DNA of 64,000 nucleotides from NCBI RefSeq assembly GCF_013004695.1, contig NZ_JABEMG010000002.1, positions 54,449 to 118,448 on the forward strand, written 5' to 3'. A program made the position numbers and the translations under genes. Every line of letters begins with the position of its first letter. The first letter of the stretch is position 1. The notes under the pieces were generated by a model. The model was not told where the DNA came from. It did no database searches and saw only the letters and a program-made list of their open reading frames with translations. The stretch comes from Promicromonospora citrea (GTDB lineage: Bacteria > Actinomycetota > Actinomycetes > Actinomycetales > Cellulomonadaceae). Below, in pieces: positions 58,104 to 64,000 of this stretch.

Positions 58104-59555
58104 TCAGCCGACCCGCACGGCGCGACCGAGCAGGCCCTGCGGCCTGACCAGGAGCACGAGGATGAGGATCAAGAGGCCCGAGGCGTACCGGAGGCTGCTC
58201 GGCATGCCGGGGATGAGGGTGGACATCTCGACGACGATGCCGATCACGATGGAGCCGGCCAGCGCGCCGAACGCCGTGCCCATGCCGCCGAGCGTCACGG
58301 CGGCGAACATGAGGAGCAGCAGGATCATGCCGAGGGTCCAGGTGAACGACCCGAACGAGATGGCGAGCAGCATGCCGGACAGGCCGGCGAGGCCGGTCGA
58401 CATGATCCACACGATGCGGACGATGCGGTCGGGGTTGATGCCCGTGGCCGCGGCGAGCGCCGCGTTGTCCGACACGGCACGTGTCGCCTGACCGATGCGC
58501 GTCTGCGTGAGGAACCACGCCATGGCGCCGATCACGACGACGGCGACGGCCATCGAGATCCAGGAGGCGGTGCTCAGCGTGATGCCCGCGAGCTCGAGCG
58601 GCTGCGCGTTCGACGGGAGCACGCGCTGCGAGCGGCCGCCGATGAACATCTGGATGACGTACTGCAGCGCCATCGACAGGCCGATCGTGACGATCATGAG
58701 CTGCATGACGGGCGTCCCGCGCTTGCGCAACGGCCCCCAGAGCACCATGTCCTGCAACCAGCCTGTCCCGGCGCAGACGAGGATCGTGACGACGACGGCG
58801 ACCGGGACGGGCAGGCCCCACCAGTTGACGGAGATGAACCCGAGCAGGGCGCCGAGGGTCACCTGCTCGCCGTGGGAGAAGGCCGAGATCCCGGTGGTGC
58901 CGTAGATCAGGCTGAGGCCGACGGACGCGAGCGCCAGCAGGAGCCCGAAGCGGATGCCGGAACCGAACTGCTGCCAGACCTGGCTGAAGGCCGGCCAGCC
59001 GGAGACGTTCTGGGTGGAGCCGTCGGCGCCGATGCCTGTGTCCTCCCCCTCGCCGCCTGCGCCGGCCCCGTCGGACGTGCCGCCGTCCGCGGGCTCGGTC
59101 GGCTCGTCGGTCGCCCCGCCGCCCTCGGGCGCCACGCCCTCGCCGACCCGGAACGCGCCGCGGGCCGTCGAGCCGAGCTGCGCGGTCACCTGGCGCTCGG
59201 TCGCGTTCGCCGTGGTGCCCTCCGGCAGCGTGTCCTCGTCGATGGTCAGCGTGTAGGTGCCCACCTCGGGCACGGCGACGGACACCGGCCCGTCGGTGGA
59301 CGTGACGACCTGCTCGAAGCCCGGCCCGGCGATGGTCACGTCGATGCCGGGCAGGGGTTCGTTGTCGCTGTCGAGCACGACCGGGGAGACGCAGGCGGTG
59401 GTCCCGTCGGGGGTGCAGGTCGTGGCGACGTCCGTGGTGGATGCCGCGGCGGGTGCGGCGAGCATCGCCGCGCTCGCGGTCGCGGCCGCGAGCGCCGCCA
59501 CGCCGACGGCGAGGATTCGCCGTGCCGCGGACGCGATGGGTCGGTCGGCTGTCAT
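58104..59555 (-). CDS. livH: LivH-type permease with an exported N-terminal beta domain
   Basis: A 483-residue protein, about 190 residues longer than ordinary LivH (about 290). It starts with a signal-like hydrophobic segment (residues 12-37, AAPAAAS near a cleavage site). A small domain with two cysteines (47, 55) and a carboxypeptidase-regulatory/Ig-like pattern follows (LDSDNEPLPGIDVTIAGPG, then VPEVGTYTLTIDEDTL, about 58-138). Next comes an acidic Gly-rich linker (140-185) and the permease from about 195 (GLLLALASVGLSLIYGTTGI). The motif GINPDRIVRIVWIMSTGLAG belongs to the permease. ATG 59555 is preceded by GGAGGACCC. The domain would lie outside the membrane. Confidence 0.85.
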   Translation of the reverse strand: MTADRPIASAARRILAVGVAALAAATASAAMLAAPAAASTTDVATTCTPDGTTACVSPVVLDSDNEPLPGIDVTIAGPGFEQVVTSTDGPVSVAVPEVGTYTLTIDEDTLPEGTTANATERQVTAQLGSTARGAFRVGEGVAPEGGGATDEPTEPADGGTSDGAGAGGEGEDTGIGADGSTQNVSGWPAFSQVWQQFGSGIRFGLLLALASVGLSLIYGTTGISAFSHGEQVTLGALLGFISVNWWGLPVPVAVVVTILVCAGTGWLQDMVLWGPLRKRGTPVMQLMIVTIGLSMALQYVIQMFIGGRSQRVLPSNAQPLELAGITLSTASWISMAVAVVVIGAMAWFLTQTRIGQATRAVSDNAALAAATGINPDRIVRIVWIMSTGLAGLSGMLLAISFGSFTWTLGMILLLLMFAAVTLGGMGTAFGALAGSIVIGIVVEMSTLIPGMPSSLRYASGLLILILVLLVRPQGLLGRAVRVG

Positions 59556-59887
59556 GTGCCGGGTCCTCCGTGGTGTCAGGGGCTGGCCCAGAGGTTCGCT
59601 CTCGGGACCACCGTTCTCCCCGTGGTGTAGCAGCCCTGAACAGGCCGTGAATCGCAAAGGTTTCGCGAGCGAGCCGAAGTGTAGCCGTGGTTTGTGTCAC
59701 ACCTGGCACGCCCGTGTCACACGAAAGGGTCGTGGTTGATAGTGGTTGATCGGGGCACGTTTCACGGCCGTGCCGGGCCAGGGACGACGACGGCCCGACC
59801 ACCCTCCGCGCGGAAGGCGATCGGGCCGGTGTCGTCAGGAGGCGCCCGACGGGTGGAGCTCACCCGCCGGGCACCCGAGATGGCGCA
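59556..59887. other. 332-bp gap between livK and livH
   Basis: No gene is seen. It holds the livH promoter region, two GTGTCACAC elements (59694-59702 and 59714-59722), and an imperfect hairpin after livK (59791-59828) with 8-bp arms cggcccga/tcgggccg. An A/T-richer patch with GTGGTTGATAGTGGTTGAT (tandem GTGGTTGAT) lies at about 59732-59750. Confidence 0.7.
59694..59722. promoter_or_regulatory. Two GTGTCACAC operator-like sites upstream of livH
   Basis: Identical nine-base sites at 59694-59702 and 59714-59722, each a palindrome (GTGT/ACAC around C), exactly 20 bp apart, which is two helical turns. A protein binding cooperatively on one face of the DNA would fit. A related GTGTGACG...CGTCACAC dyad lies upstream of livK at 61246-61276. 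Confidence 0.5.
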
Positions 59888-61168
59888 CTACGGCGCGACC
59901 TCACCCTCGATCGAACGCTCGAAGACGTTCACGTTCTTGTCGTCGTACTTGTAGACGCCGATGAACGCGGACGTCGGGTCGTTCTGGTCGTTGAGCGGGC
60001 CCACGCCGGACTGACCCACGTAGTGGATCTCGTCGCCGGCCTCGAGCGCCTCGACGCCCTCCTCGAACGAGGTGACCTCGGTACCGCCCTCGGCGCCGGA
60101 GACCGCCTTGATGTTCTCCGAGATGGTCGCGCCGTCCGTGCCCTCGCCGCGGACCGCGGCGAGCGCCGCGAGGATCACCGCGTCGTACGACTCGGGGGCG
60201 TAGGAGAAGTCGGAGAGCGCCTCGCCCTCGTTCTCCTCGTACCAGCCGCTCACGCGGTCACGGAACTCGTCGGGGGCCTGCGCGCCGGGGATGGTGCCGA
60301 CCACGCCCTCGAGCGTGCCCGGGTCGAAGTCCTCCTCGTACGACGCGGTGTTGCCGTCGCAGAAGTAGGTGGTCCCGTTGAAGTCCCAGCCCTGCGAGGT
60401 CAGCTCCGTGACGATCGCCTTGGTCTCCTCGAACGCGATGACGGCGATGGCGTCCGGCTCGGCCGCGAGGGCGTCGTTCACGATGCCGGAGAAGTTGCTC
60501 TCACCGGGCGGGAACTCGTCACCGGCACCCGAGGCGCCGTAGACGACCTCACCGCCGCCGGCCTCGATGGCCTCCTGGATGTTGTCGCGCAGGCCGTTGC
60601 CGTAGGCCTCGTCCTGGACGATCATCGCGACCTTCTGGTGGCCGCCGTCGAGGATCAGCGAGCCGAGCGCGGCGCCCTGGACGGTGTCCGGCGGCGCGGT
60701 GCGCGTGAAGAAGTCGCTGATCCCGGACAGGTCGGTGGCCGTGTTCGCCGGCGAGATCTGCATGACGCCGGCCTCGGTGAACTGGTCGACCACGTTCAGG
60801 CTGACGCCGGACGACGCCGCGCCGATGACCACCTGGACGCCCTTGCTGATGAGGTCGGTCGCCGTCTGCTGGGCGACGCTCGTGTCGGTCGTGTCACCCG
60901 AGTCGCCCTGCTCCAGGGAGACGTCGTTGCCGAGCACGCCACCGGCCGCGTTGATGTCGTCGACCGCCAGTCCGACGCCCGCGACCTCGGGCGGGCCGAG
61001 GAAGGCGAGCGTGCCGGTCAGGGGGAGGATGGTGCCGACGACGAGCGGGTCCTGCGAGCCGCCTTCGTCGCCGCCTCCGGACTCCGTCGTGGTGGAGCAG
61101 GCCGCGAGGCCCACGCTGAGGACAGCCGCGAGCGCGAGACCGCGAGCCGCCGTGGTACGTCGAATCAT
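59888..61168 (-). CDS. livK: Branched-chain amino-acid ABC transporter substrate-binding lipoprotein
   Basis: A 426-residue periplasmic-binding-protein-type lipoprotein. It has lipobox VGLAAC (Cys about 24) followed by a Gly/Glu/Ser-rich linker, then the Peripla_BP_6 fold: VVGTILPLTGTLAFLGPPEV, GVQVVIGAASSGVSLNVVDQ, and TYFCDGNTASYEEDFDPG. It should bind branched-chain or related amino acids outside the cell. AAGGGGA precedes ATG 61168. It is separated from livH by a 332-bp gap with its own promoter features, so expression of the binding protein may differ from that of the membrane complex. Confidence 0.92.
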   Translation of the reverse strand: MIRRTTAARGLALAAVLSVGLAACSTTTESGGGDEGGSQDPLVVGTILPLTGTLAFLGPPEVAGVGLAVDDINAAGGVLGNDVSLEQGDSGDTTDTSVAQQTATDLISKGVQVVIGAASSGVSLNVVDQFTEAGVMQISPANTATDLSGISDFFTRTAPPDTVQGAALGSLILDGGHQKVAMIVQDEAYGNGLRDNIQEAIEAGGGEVVYGASGAGDEFPPGESNFSGIVNDALAAEPDAIAVIAFEETKAIVTELTSQGWDFNGTTYFCDGNTASYEEDFDPGTLEGVVGTIPGAQAPDEFRDRVSGWYEENEGEALSDFSYAPESYDAVILAALAAVRGEGTDGATISENIKAVSGAEGGTEVTSFEEGVEALEAGDEIHYVGQSGVGPLNDQNDPTSAFIGVYKYDDKNVNVFERSIEGEVAP

Positions 61169-61543
61169 TTCTGCTGGTCCCCTTCGAGCAAGAGTGAACC
61201 TGACGTGGCGACTTGCCTCGTCGTGGCGATGAACGTAGCCACCTTGTGTGACGTTGATGTGTCTAGTCCGTCACACCGCCTCGATCGTTACGAGGATGTT
61301 ACCCACCCATGCAGCGCCGATGAATCTGGGTGAAACCGGGCGTGGATAGTGCCGGAAAGCACGAAAAGGCGCTTCTGGATTGCGTACAGAGCGCGCTGTG
61401 ACGGGAGTCGCGGGCGATCTGGCGGCAAGGCGGGTAGGCTTGTCGCGTTGCAGTGCCTCGATCGTTCTTCCTCGAGATGACGACGACACCGTGATACAGC
61501 GATCCCGACGGTCGGGGTCGTCGCATCTTGCAAGGAGCAGTAC
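61169..61543. other. 375-bp divergent gap between livK and the cold-shock gene
   Basis: No gene is seen. It contains the livK promoter with a GTGTGACG/CGTCACAC dyad (61246-61276, on the livK side) and a cold-shock promoter (TAGGCT at 61435-61440). The 12-mer GCCTCGATCGTT occurs twice (61278-61289 and 61455-61466). CCTCG-N7-CGAGG can form a hairpin at 61279-61295. Confidence 0.7.
61435..61440 (+). promoter_or_regulatory. -10 box (TAGGCT) for the cold-shock gene
   Basis: TAGGCT predicts transcription from about 61447, giving a 5' untranslated leader of about 97 nt before ATG 61544. Long leaders are typical of cold-shock mRNAs, where leader structure regulates translation. Confidence 0.5.
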
Positions 61544-61747
61544 ATGGCATTCGGAACCGTCAAGTGGTTCAACGCCGAGAAGGGCTTCGGGTTCATCGCA
61601 CCCGAGGACGGTGGGCAGGACGTCTTCGCTCACTTCAGCGCCATCCAGTCGAGCGGCTACCGCTCGCTCGAGGAGAACCAGCGCGTCGAGTTCGACGTGA
61701 AGCAGGGCCCCAAGGGCCTGCAGGCGGAGAACATCCGCCCGCTCTGA
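61544..61747 (+). CDS. cspA: CspA-family cold-shock protein
   Basis: A 67-residue OB-fold RNA chaperone, the usual length. The RNP1 motif reads [10 protein letters not shown] near residue 15 and RNP2 reads DVFAHFSAI near 28; the start is [19 protein letters not shown]. It binds single-stranded nucleic acid and melts mRNA structures. AAGGAG lies 6 nt before the ATG. A strong hairpin follows at 61807-61836. Several paralogs are usual in actinobacteria, and whether this copy is cold-induced cannot be read here. Confidence 0.95.
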   Translation: MAFGTVKWFNAEKGFGFIAPEDGGQDVFAHFSAIQSSGYRSLEENQRVEFDVKQGPKGLQAENIRPL

Positions 61748-61806
61748 TCTTCTGATCGTCACGGCACGCGCGCCGGCCTCCGAGCCGGTACCGGCCGTAC
61801 GACGTC

Positions 61807-61836
61807 GGCCCGGTCGCCTCTCGAGGCGGCCGGGCC
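61807..61836 (+). terminator. Terminator after the cold-shock gene
   Basis: Thirteen-base arms (ggcccggtcgcct and its near-complement, one T-G pair) with a four-base CTCG loop, followed by TTCGTG. The hairpin is about 60 bp after the stop. Confidence 0.75.
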
Positions 61837-61933
61837 TTCGTGCATCCCGGGCCGGTTCTCCCGGAACCCTTGGCCCACGTCGGGCGTTCCCCTGGCGGAC
61901 CGTCACCCCGCGCCATCCACGAAGGGCGAGACC

Positions 61934-62716
61934 ATGGGCTTCCTCGACCGACTGCTCGGCCGCGAGCCGCGCGACCAGATTCCCGGCATGTACTCCGGCG
62001 GCTCGGCGCCGCGACAGCAGTACAGCCCGACCCCCGCACCCGCCTACGGCACGCCGCCGGCCTCCGGCTCGGCGGGCAGCACCGGGCGCAGCGAGGACGA
62101 GGTCGCGATCGAGCGCTACCGCTACCTGCTGCGCACCGCTCCCCCGGACCGCGTCGAGGAGGCGCACGCCGAGGCGTTCGCCCAGCTCACGCCCGAGCAG
62201 CGCAGCCAGGTCCTGGCCCAGCTCAGCGAGACGGTGCCGCCGGCGGAGCGCGCGACGTCGGACGACCCGCGCGACCTGGCCCGGATGGCCACGCGCGCGG
62301 AGATGCGCAACCCCGGCACGCTCGAGCGCAGCCTCGGGCGTGGCGGCCAGGGGTTCGGCGGCGGGTCCGGCCCGGGGTTCGGCTCGATGATCGGCGCCAG
62401 CATGCTCGGCACGATCGGCGGCATGGTCATCGGCTCGGCCGTGGCGAACATGATGTTCGGCAGCGCCTTCGGCGACCCCGGCCAGGACTTCGCCGGCGGC
62501 GAGGAGGGCGCGGCAGGTGCCGAGGAGGCGGGCGCCGAGGGCGGCGACCCGGGCGCCGAAGCCGGCGGCGAACCCGTCGAGGCAGCGGGCGCCGAGGCCG
62601 GGGCCGACGCGGGTGGCGACGCCGGCGGCGGGTTCTTCGGCGACTTCTTCGGTGGCGGTGACGGCGGGGGTGACTTCGGCGGCGGCGACTTCGGTGGGGA
62701 CTTCGGCGGCTTCTGA
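61934..62716 (+). CDS. Glycine-rich hypothetical protein with a central membrane-like segment
   Basis: A 260-residue protein whose family I do not recognise. The N-terminal 120 residues look globular and helical (EDEVAIERYRYLLRTAPPDR, LTPEQRSQVLAQLSETV), matching a cytoplasmic actinobacterial module that often precedes Gly-rich tails. A Gly-rich hydrophobic segment (GASMLGTIGGMVIGSAVANM, about 155-178) could insert in a membrane. The tail is an acidic Gly/Ala/Glu run ending in repeated GGGDFGGD units. Role unknown. The only sensible start is ATG 61934. Confidence 0.75.
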   Translation: MGFLDRLLGREPRDQIPGMYSGGSAPRQQYSPTPAPAYGTPPASGSAGSTGRSEDEVAIERYRYLLRTAPPDRVEEAHAEAFAQLTPEQRSQVLAQLSETVPPAERATSDDPRDLARMATRAEMRNPGTLERSLGRGGQGFGGGSGPGFGSMIGASMLGTIGGMVIGSAVANMMFGSAFGDPGQDFAGGEEGAAGAEEAGAEGGDPGAEAGGEPVEAAGAEAGADAGGDAGGGFFGDFFGGGDGGGDFGGGDFGGDFGGF

Positions 62717-62730
62717 GGCCGAGCGCCGCC

Positions 62731-63882
62731 TCAGCCGCCGACGAGCCGCAGGAACGCGCCCAGCTCCAGCAGGCGTGTGACGCCGTTCGCGTCGAGGTCT
62801 CCGGGCAGGTAGTCGGTGAGCCGTGGTGAGGAGATCACCACGGCTCGCCACTGTGCCCGCGACACCGCGACGTTGATGCGGTTCCGGGACAGCAGGAAGC
62901 CCATGCCCCGCGAGACGTTCTCGGGCGCCGAGGCGGCCAACGTCAGGATCGCCACGGGCGCCTCGCGGCCCTGGAACATGTCGACCGTGCCGACGGGCAC
63001 CTCGCCGAGGCCGGCGGCGCGCAGCGCCTGACGCACGAGGTGCACCTGGGCGTTGTACGCCGCGACCACGAGCACGTCCTGGGGACCCACCGGCCGCGGC
63101 GAGCACCCCGGGCCCGCCACCCAGGACCGGCCGAGCACGGCACGCACCTGCCGCACCACCTCCTCCGCCTCCTGCGGGGAGGTGGACGAGCGGCCCTCGT
63201 GCGCGACAGGCACGTGCACGACCCCCGGCGCCACGCCCTCGAGCGACCGCGTGGTCGTCACCGGGTGAGCCGCGAGCCGGCCCGCGTACGCCAGCTCCGA
63301 CACCGCGGCGCAGACCTCCGGGTGCATGCGCCACGACTCGGGCAGCAGGTACCCGAGCCCCTCGGGCAGCACCGCGCGCCCTCCGGCGAGCCACGCGAGC
63401 GCCGACGCGTCGACGGGCTCCGGGTGCCGGCCCTGGCTGACCTGCGGGAGCTGCTGCGGGTCACCGAGCAGCAGCAGCCGCTTCGCCGACCGGGCCACGG
63501 CGACCGTGTCGGCCAGCGAGAACTGCCCGGCCTCGTCCACCACGAGCAGGTCGAGCCCCTCGGCCGGCCAGCGGGAGTGCGCGAAGTCCCACGCGGTGCC
63601 GCCCACCACGCAGCCGCCGTCGCTCGAGGCGGCGATCTCGGCCAGCTTCTCGCTGCTCACCTCCTGCCACGCCCGCGGCGCCTCGTCACCCGTCGTTGCC
63701 GACCGCCGCTTCTTGGCGACCCGGTCGGCCGCCACACCGGCCTTGTGCACGACGGCGGCCAGCATGTTCTCGACGGCCGCGTGCGACTGCGCCACGACCC
63801 CGACGCGCCGGCCGGCCGCGACGAGCCGGGCGACGACGTGCGAGCCGACGTGCGTCTTGCCGGTCCCGGGCGGCCCCTGCGC
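62731..63882 (-). CDS. Superfamily 1 helicase C-terminal part, 5'-truncated at Walker A
   Basis: About 380 residues of a UvrD/Dna2-like superfamily-1 helicase (resembling the TM0106 RecB-nuclease/helicase family). Visible motifs are Walker A (GPPGTGKTHVG), LLVVDEAGQFSLADT (Walker B), LLLLGDPQQLPQVSQG (motif III), LPESWRMHPEV, VDMFQGREAPVAILTLAA and NRINVAVSRAQ (motifs V and VI). Upstream of Walker A the reading frame loses all similarity to helicase sequence within about one codon. The expected hundreds of N-terminal residues are missing. An internal GTG at 63795 cannot give a working enzyme, as it lies after Walker A. Likely a broken gene, or an assembly junction. Confidence 0.75.
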   Translation of the reverse strand, partial: AQGPPGTGKTHVGSHVVARLVAAGRRVGVVAQSHAAVENMLAAVVHKAGVAADRVAKKRRSATTGDEAPRAWQEVSSEKLAEIAASSDGGCVVGGTAWDFAHSRWPAEGLDLLVVDEAGQFSLADTVAVARSAKRLLLLGDPQQLPQVSQGRHPEPVDASALAWLAGGRAVLPEGLGYLLPESWRMHPEVCAAVSELAYAGRLAAHPVTTTRSLEGVAPGVVHVPVAHEGRSSTSPQEAEEVVRQVRAVLGRSWVAGPGCSPRPVGPQDVLVVAAYNAQVHLVRQALRAAGLGEVPVGTVDMFQGREAPVAILTLAASAPENVSRGMGFLLSRNRINVAVSRAQWRAVVISSPRLTDYLPGDLDANGVTRLLELGAFLRLVGG

Positions 63883-64000
63883 CCGAGCCGACCGAGGAGC
63901 CGCAGTACGAGCGGGTCACCCCGGAGGACCTCGAGAACGAGCCCGACCTCGACCGGTCCGCCCGCGACGACGCCACGCGCGACGCCGTCCCCTGGGAGAA
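63880..64000 (+). CDS. Plus-strand coding fragment running off the window edge
   Basis: From about 63882 (frame of 63882) a plus-strand frame reads PEPTEEPQYERVTPEDLENE and onward to the end with all 39 codons ending in G or C, while the antisense frames carry several A/T third bases. It has no evident start codon or ribosome-binding site at the junction and is hydrophilic and acidic. It does not resemble a family I can name. It appears to be an interior or N-terminal part of another gene abutting the helicase fragment. Confidence 0.5.

Noticed and set aside
55328..61168. A new type of transporter rather than a liv system
   Set aside because: All five components carry clear branched-chain amino-acid transporter motifs; only the LivH extension is unusual.
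63686..63976. A 96-codon minus-strand open frame at the right edge
   Set aside because: It crosses the helicase junction in a third frame, is Ser/Arg-rich without motifs and has poor third-position GC, so it is a shadow.

Overview
The window is very GC-rich DNA from a high-GC Gram-positive bacterium. The near-exclusive G/C third codon positions, TANNNT -10 boxes, leaderless starts, Tat and lipobox signals and gene content point to Actinobacteria. A Micrococcales member of the Cellulomonas/Cellulosimicrobium/Isoptericola type is my best guess, but no rRNA or other phylogenetic marker is present. It reads as ordinary chromosome: I see no tRNA, rRNA, CRISPR array, phage or intact insertion sequence.

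Layout. 1-9.9 kb: the end of a TetR regulator, phosphoglucomutase with a tandem repeat at its start, a rhodanese, a Tat-exported glycoside-hydrolase-like protein, a small acetyltransferase, two MFS transporters and an NfeD/flotillin membrane pair. 9.9-13.4 kb: two adjacent secreted low-complexity repeat proteins followed by a cluster of hairpins. 13.4-19.2 kb: a ferritin-like/VIT1 metal transporter, an RNase H-fold protein that has lost its catalytic acids, a fumarase/aspartase-superfamily lyase with an elaborate promoter, an overlooked 45-residue gene with its own terminator, and an aromatic-ring flavoprotein hydroxylase. 19.2-27.8 kb: a histidine phosphatase, a PH-like membrane protein, a double-headed MerR regulator divergent from a DUF6194 gene, a MOSC protein, an exported metallophosphoesterase, an amino-acid permease, NDH-2 and a VOC protein.

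27.8-33.2 kb is a sulfur block on the minus strand. A sulfonate-type ABC transporter (ssuB-ssuA-ssuC) leads into O-acetylhomoserine sulfhydrylase (metY), a CoA-binding protein and a P-loop-less uridine-kinase-like protein. 33.2-42 kb holds a tricorn protease, a methyltransferase with a histidine-rich insert divergent from a cation-diffusion facilitator, an AraC regulator and a cystine-type ABC importer. 42-55.3 kb: an MFS/ArsR divergent pair, an oxidoreductase, an M6 metalloprotease, another MFS pump convergently overlapping a septum-formation lipoprotein gene, an exported EEP-fold nuclease/phosphatase, oligopeptidase B, a NagZ-like lipoprotein and a threonine-aldolase-like enzyme.

55.3-61.2 kb is a branched-chain amino-acid importer (livK then livH-M-G-F). 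Its LivH carries an unusual exported N-terminal domain, and both promoters contain GTGTgAC/GTCACAC elements. 61.2-64 kb: a cold-shock gene, a glycine-rich protein and a helicase whose upstream half is replaced at Walker A by apparent plus-strand coding sequence that runs off the window.

Two related intergenic elements built from AGATCTGG motifs (about 21.85 and 43.57 kb), both between convergent genes, are the clearest unexplained repeat family here. No single spectacular new system is evident. The best leads are degenerate-catalysis proteins, domain fusions, the secreted repeat-protein pair, the dispersed repeats and the broken helicase junction.
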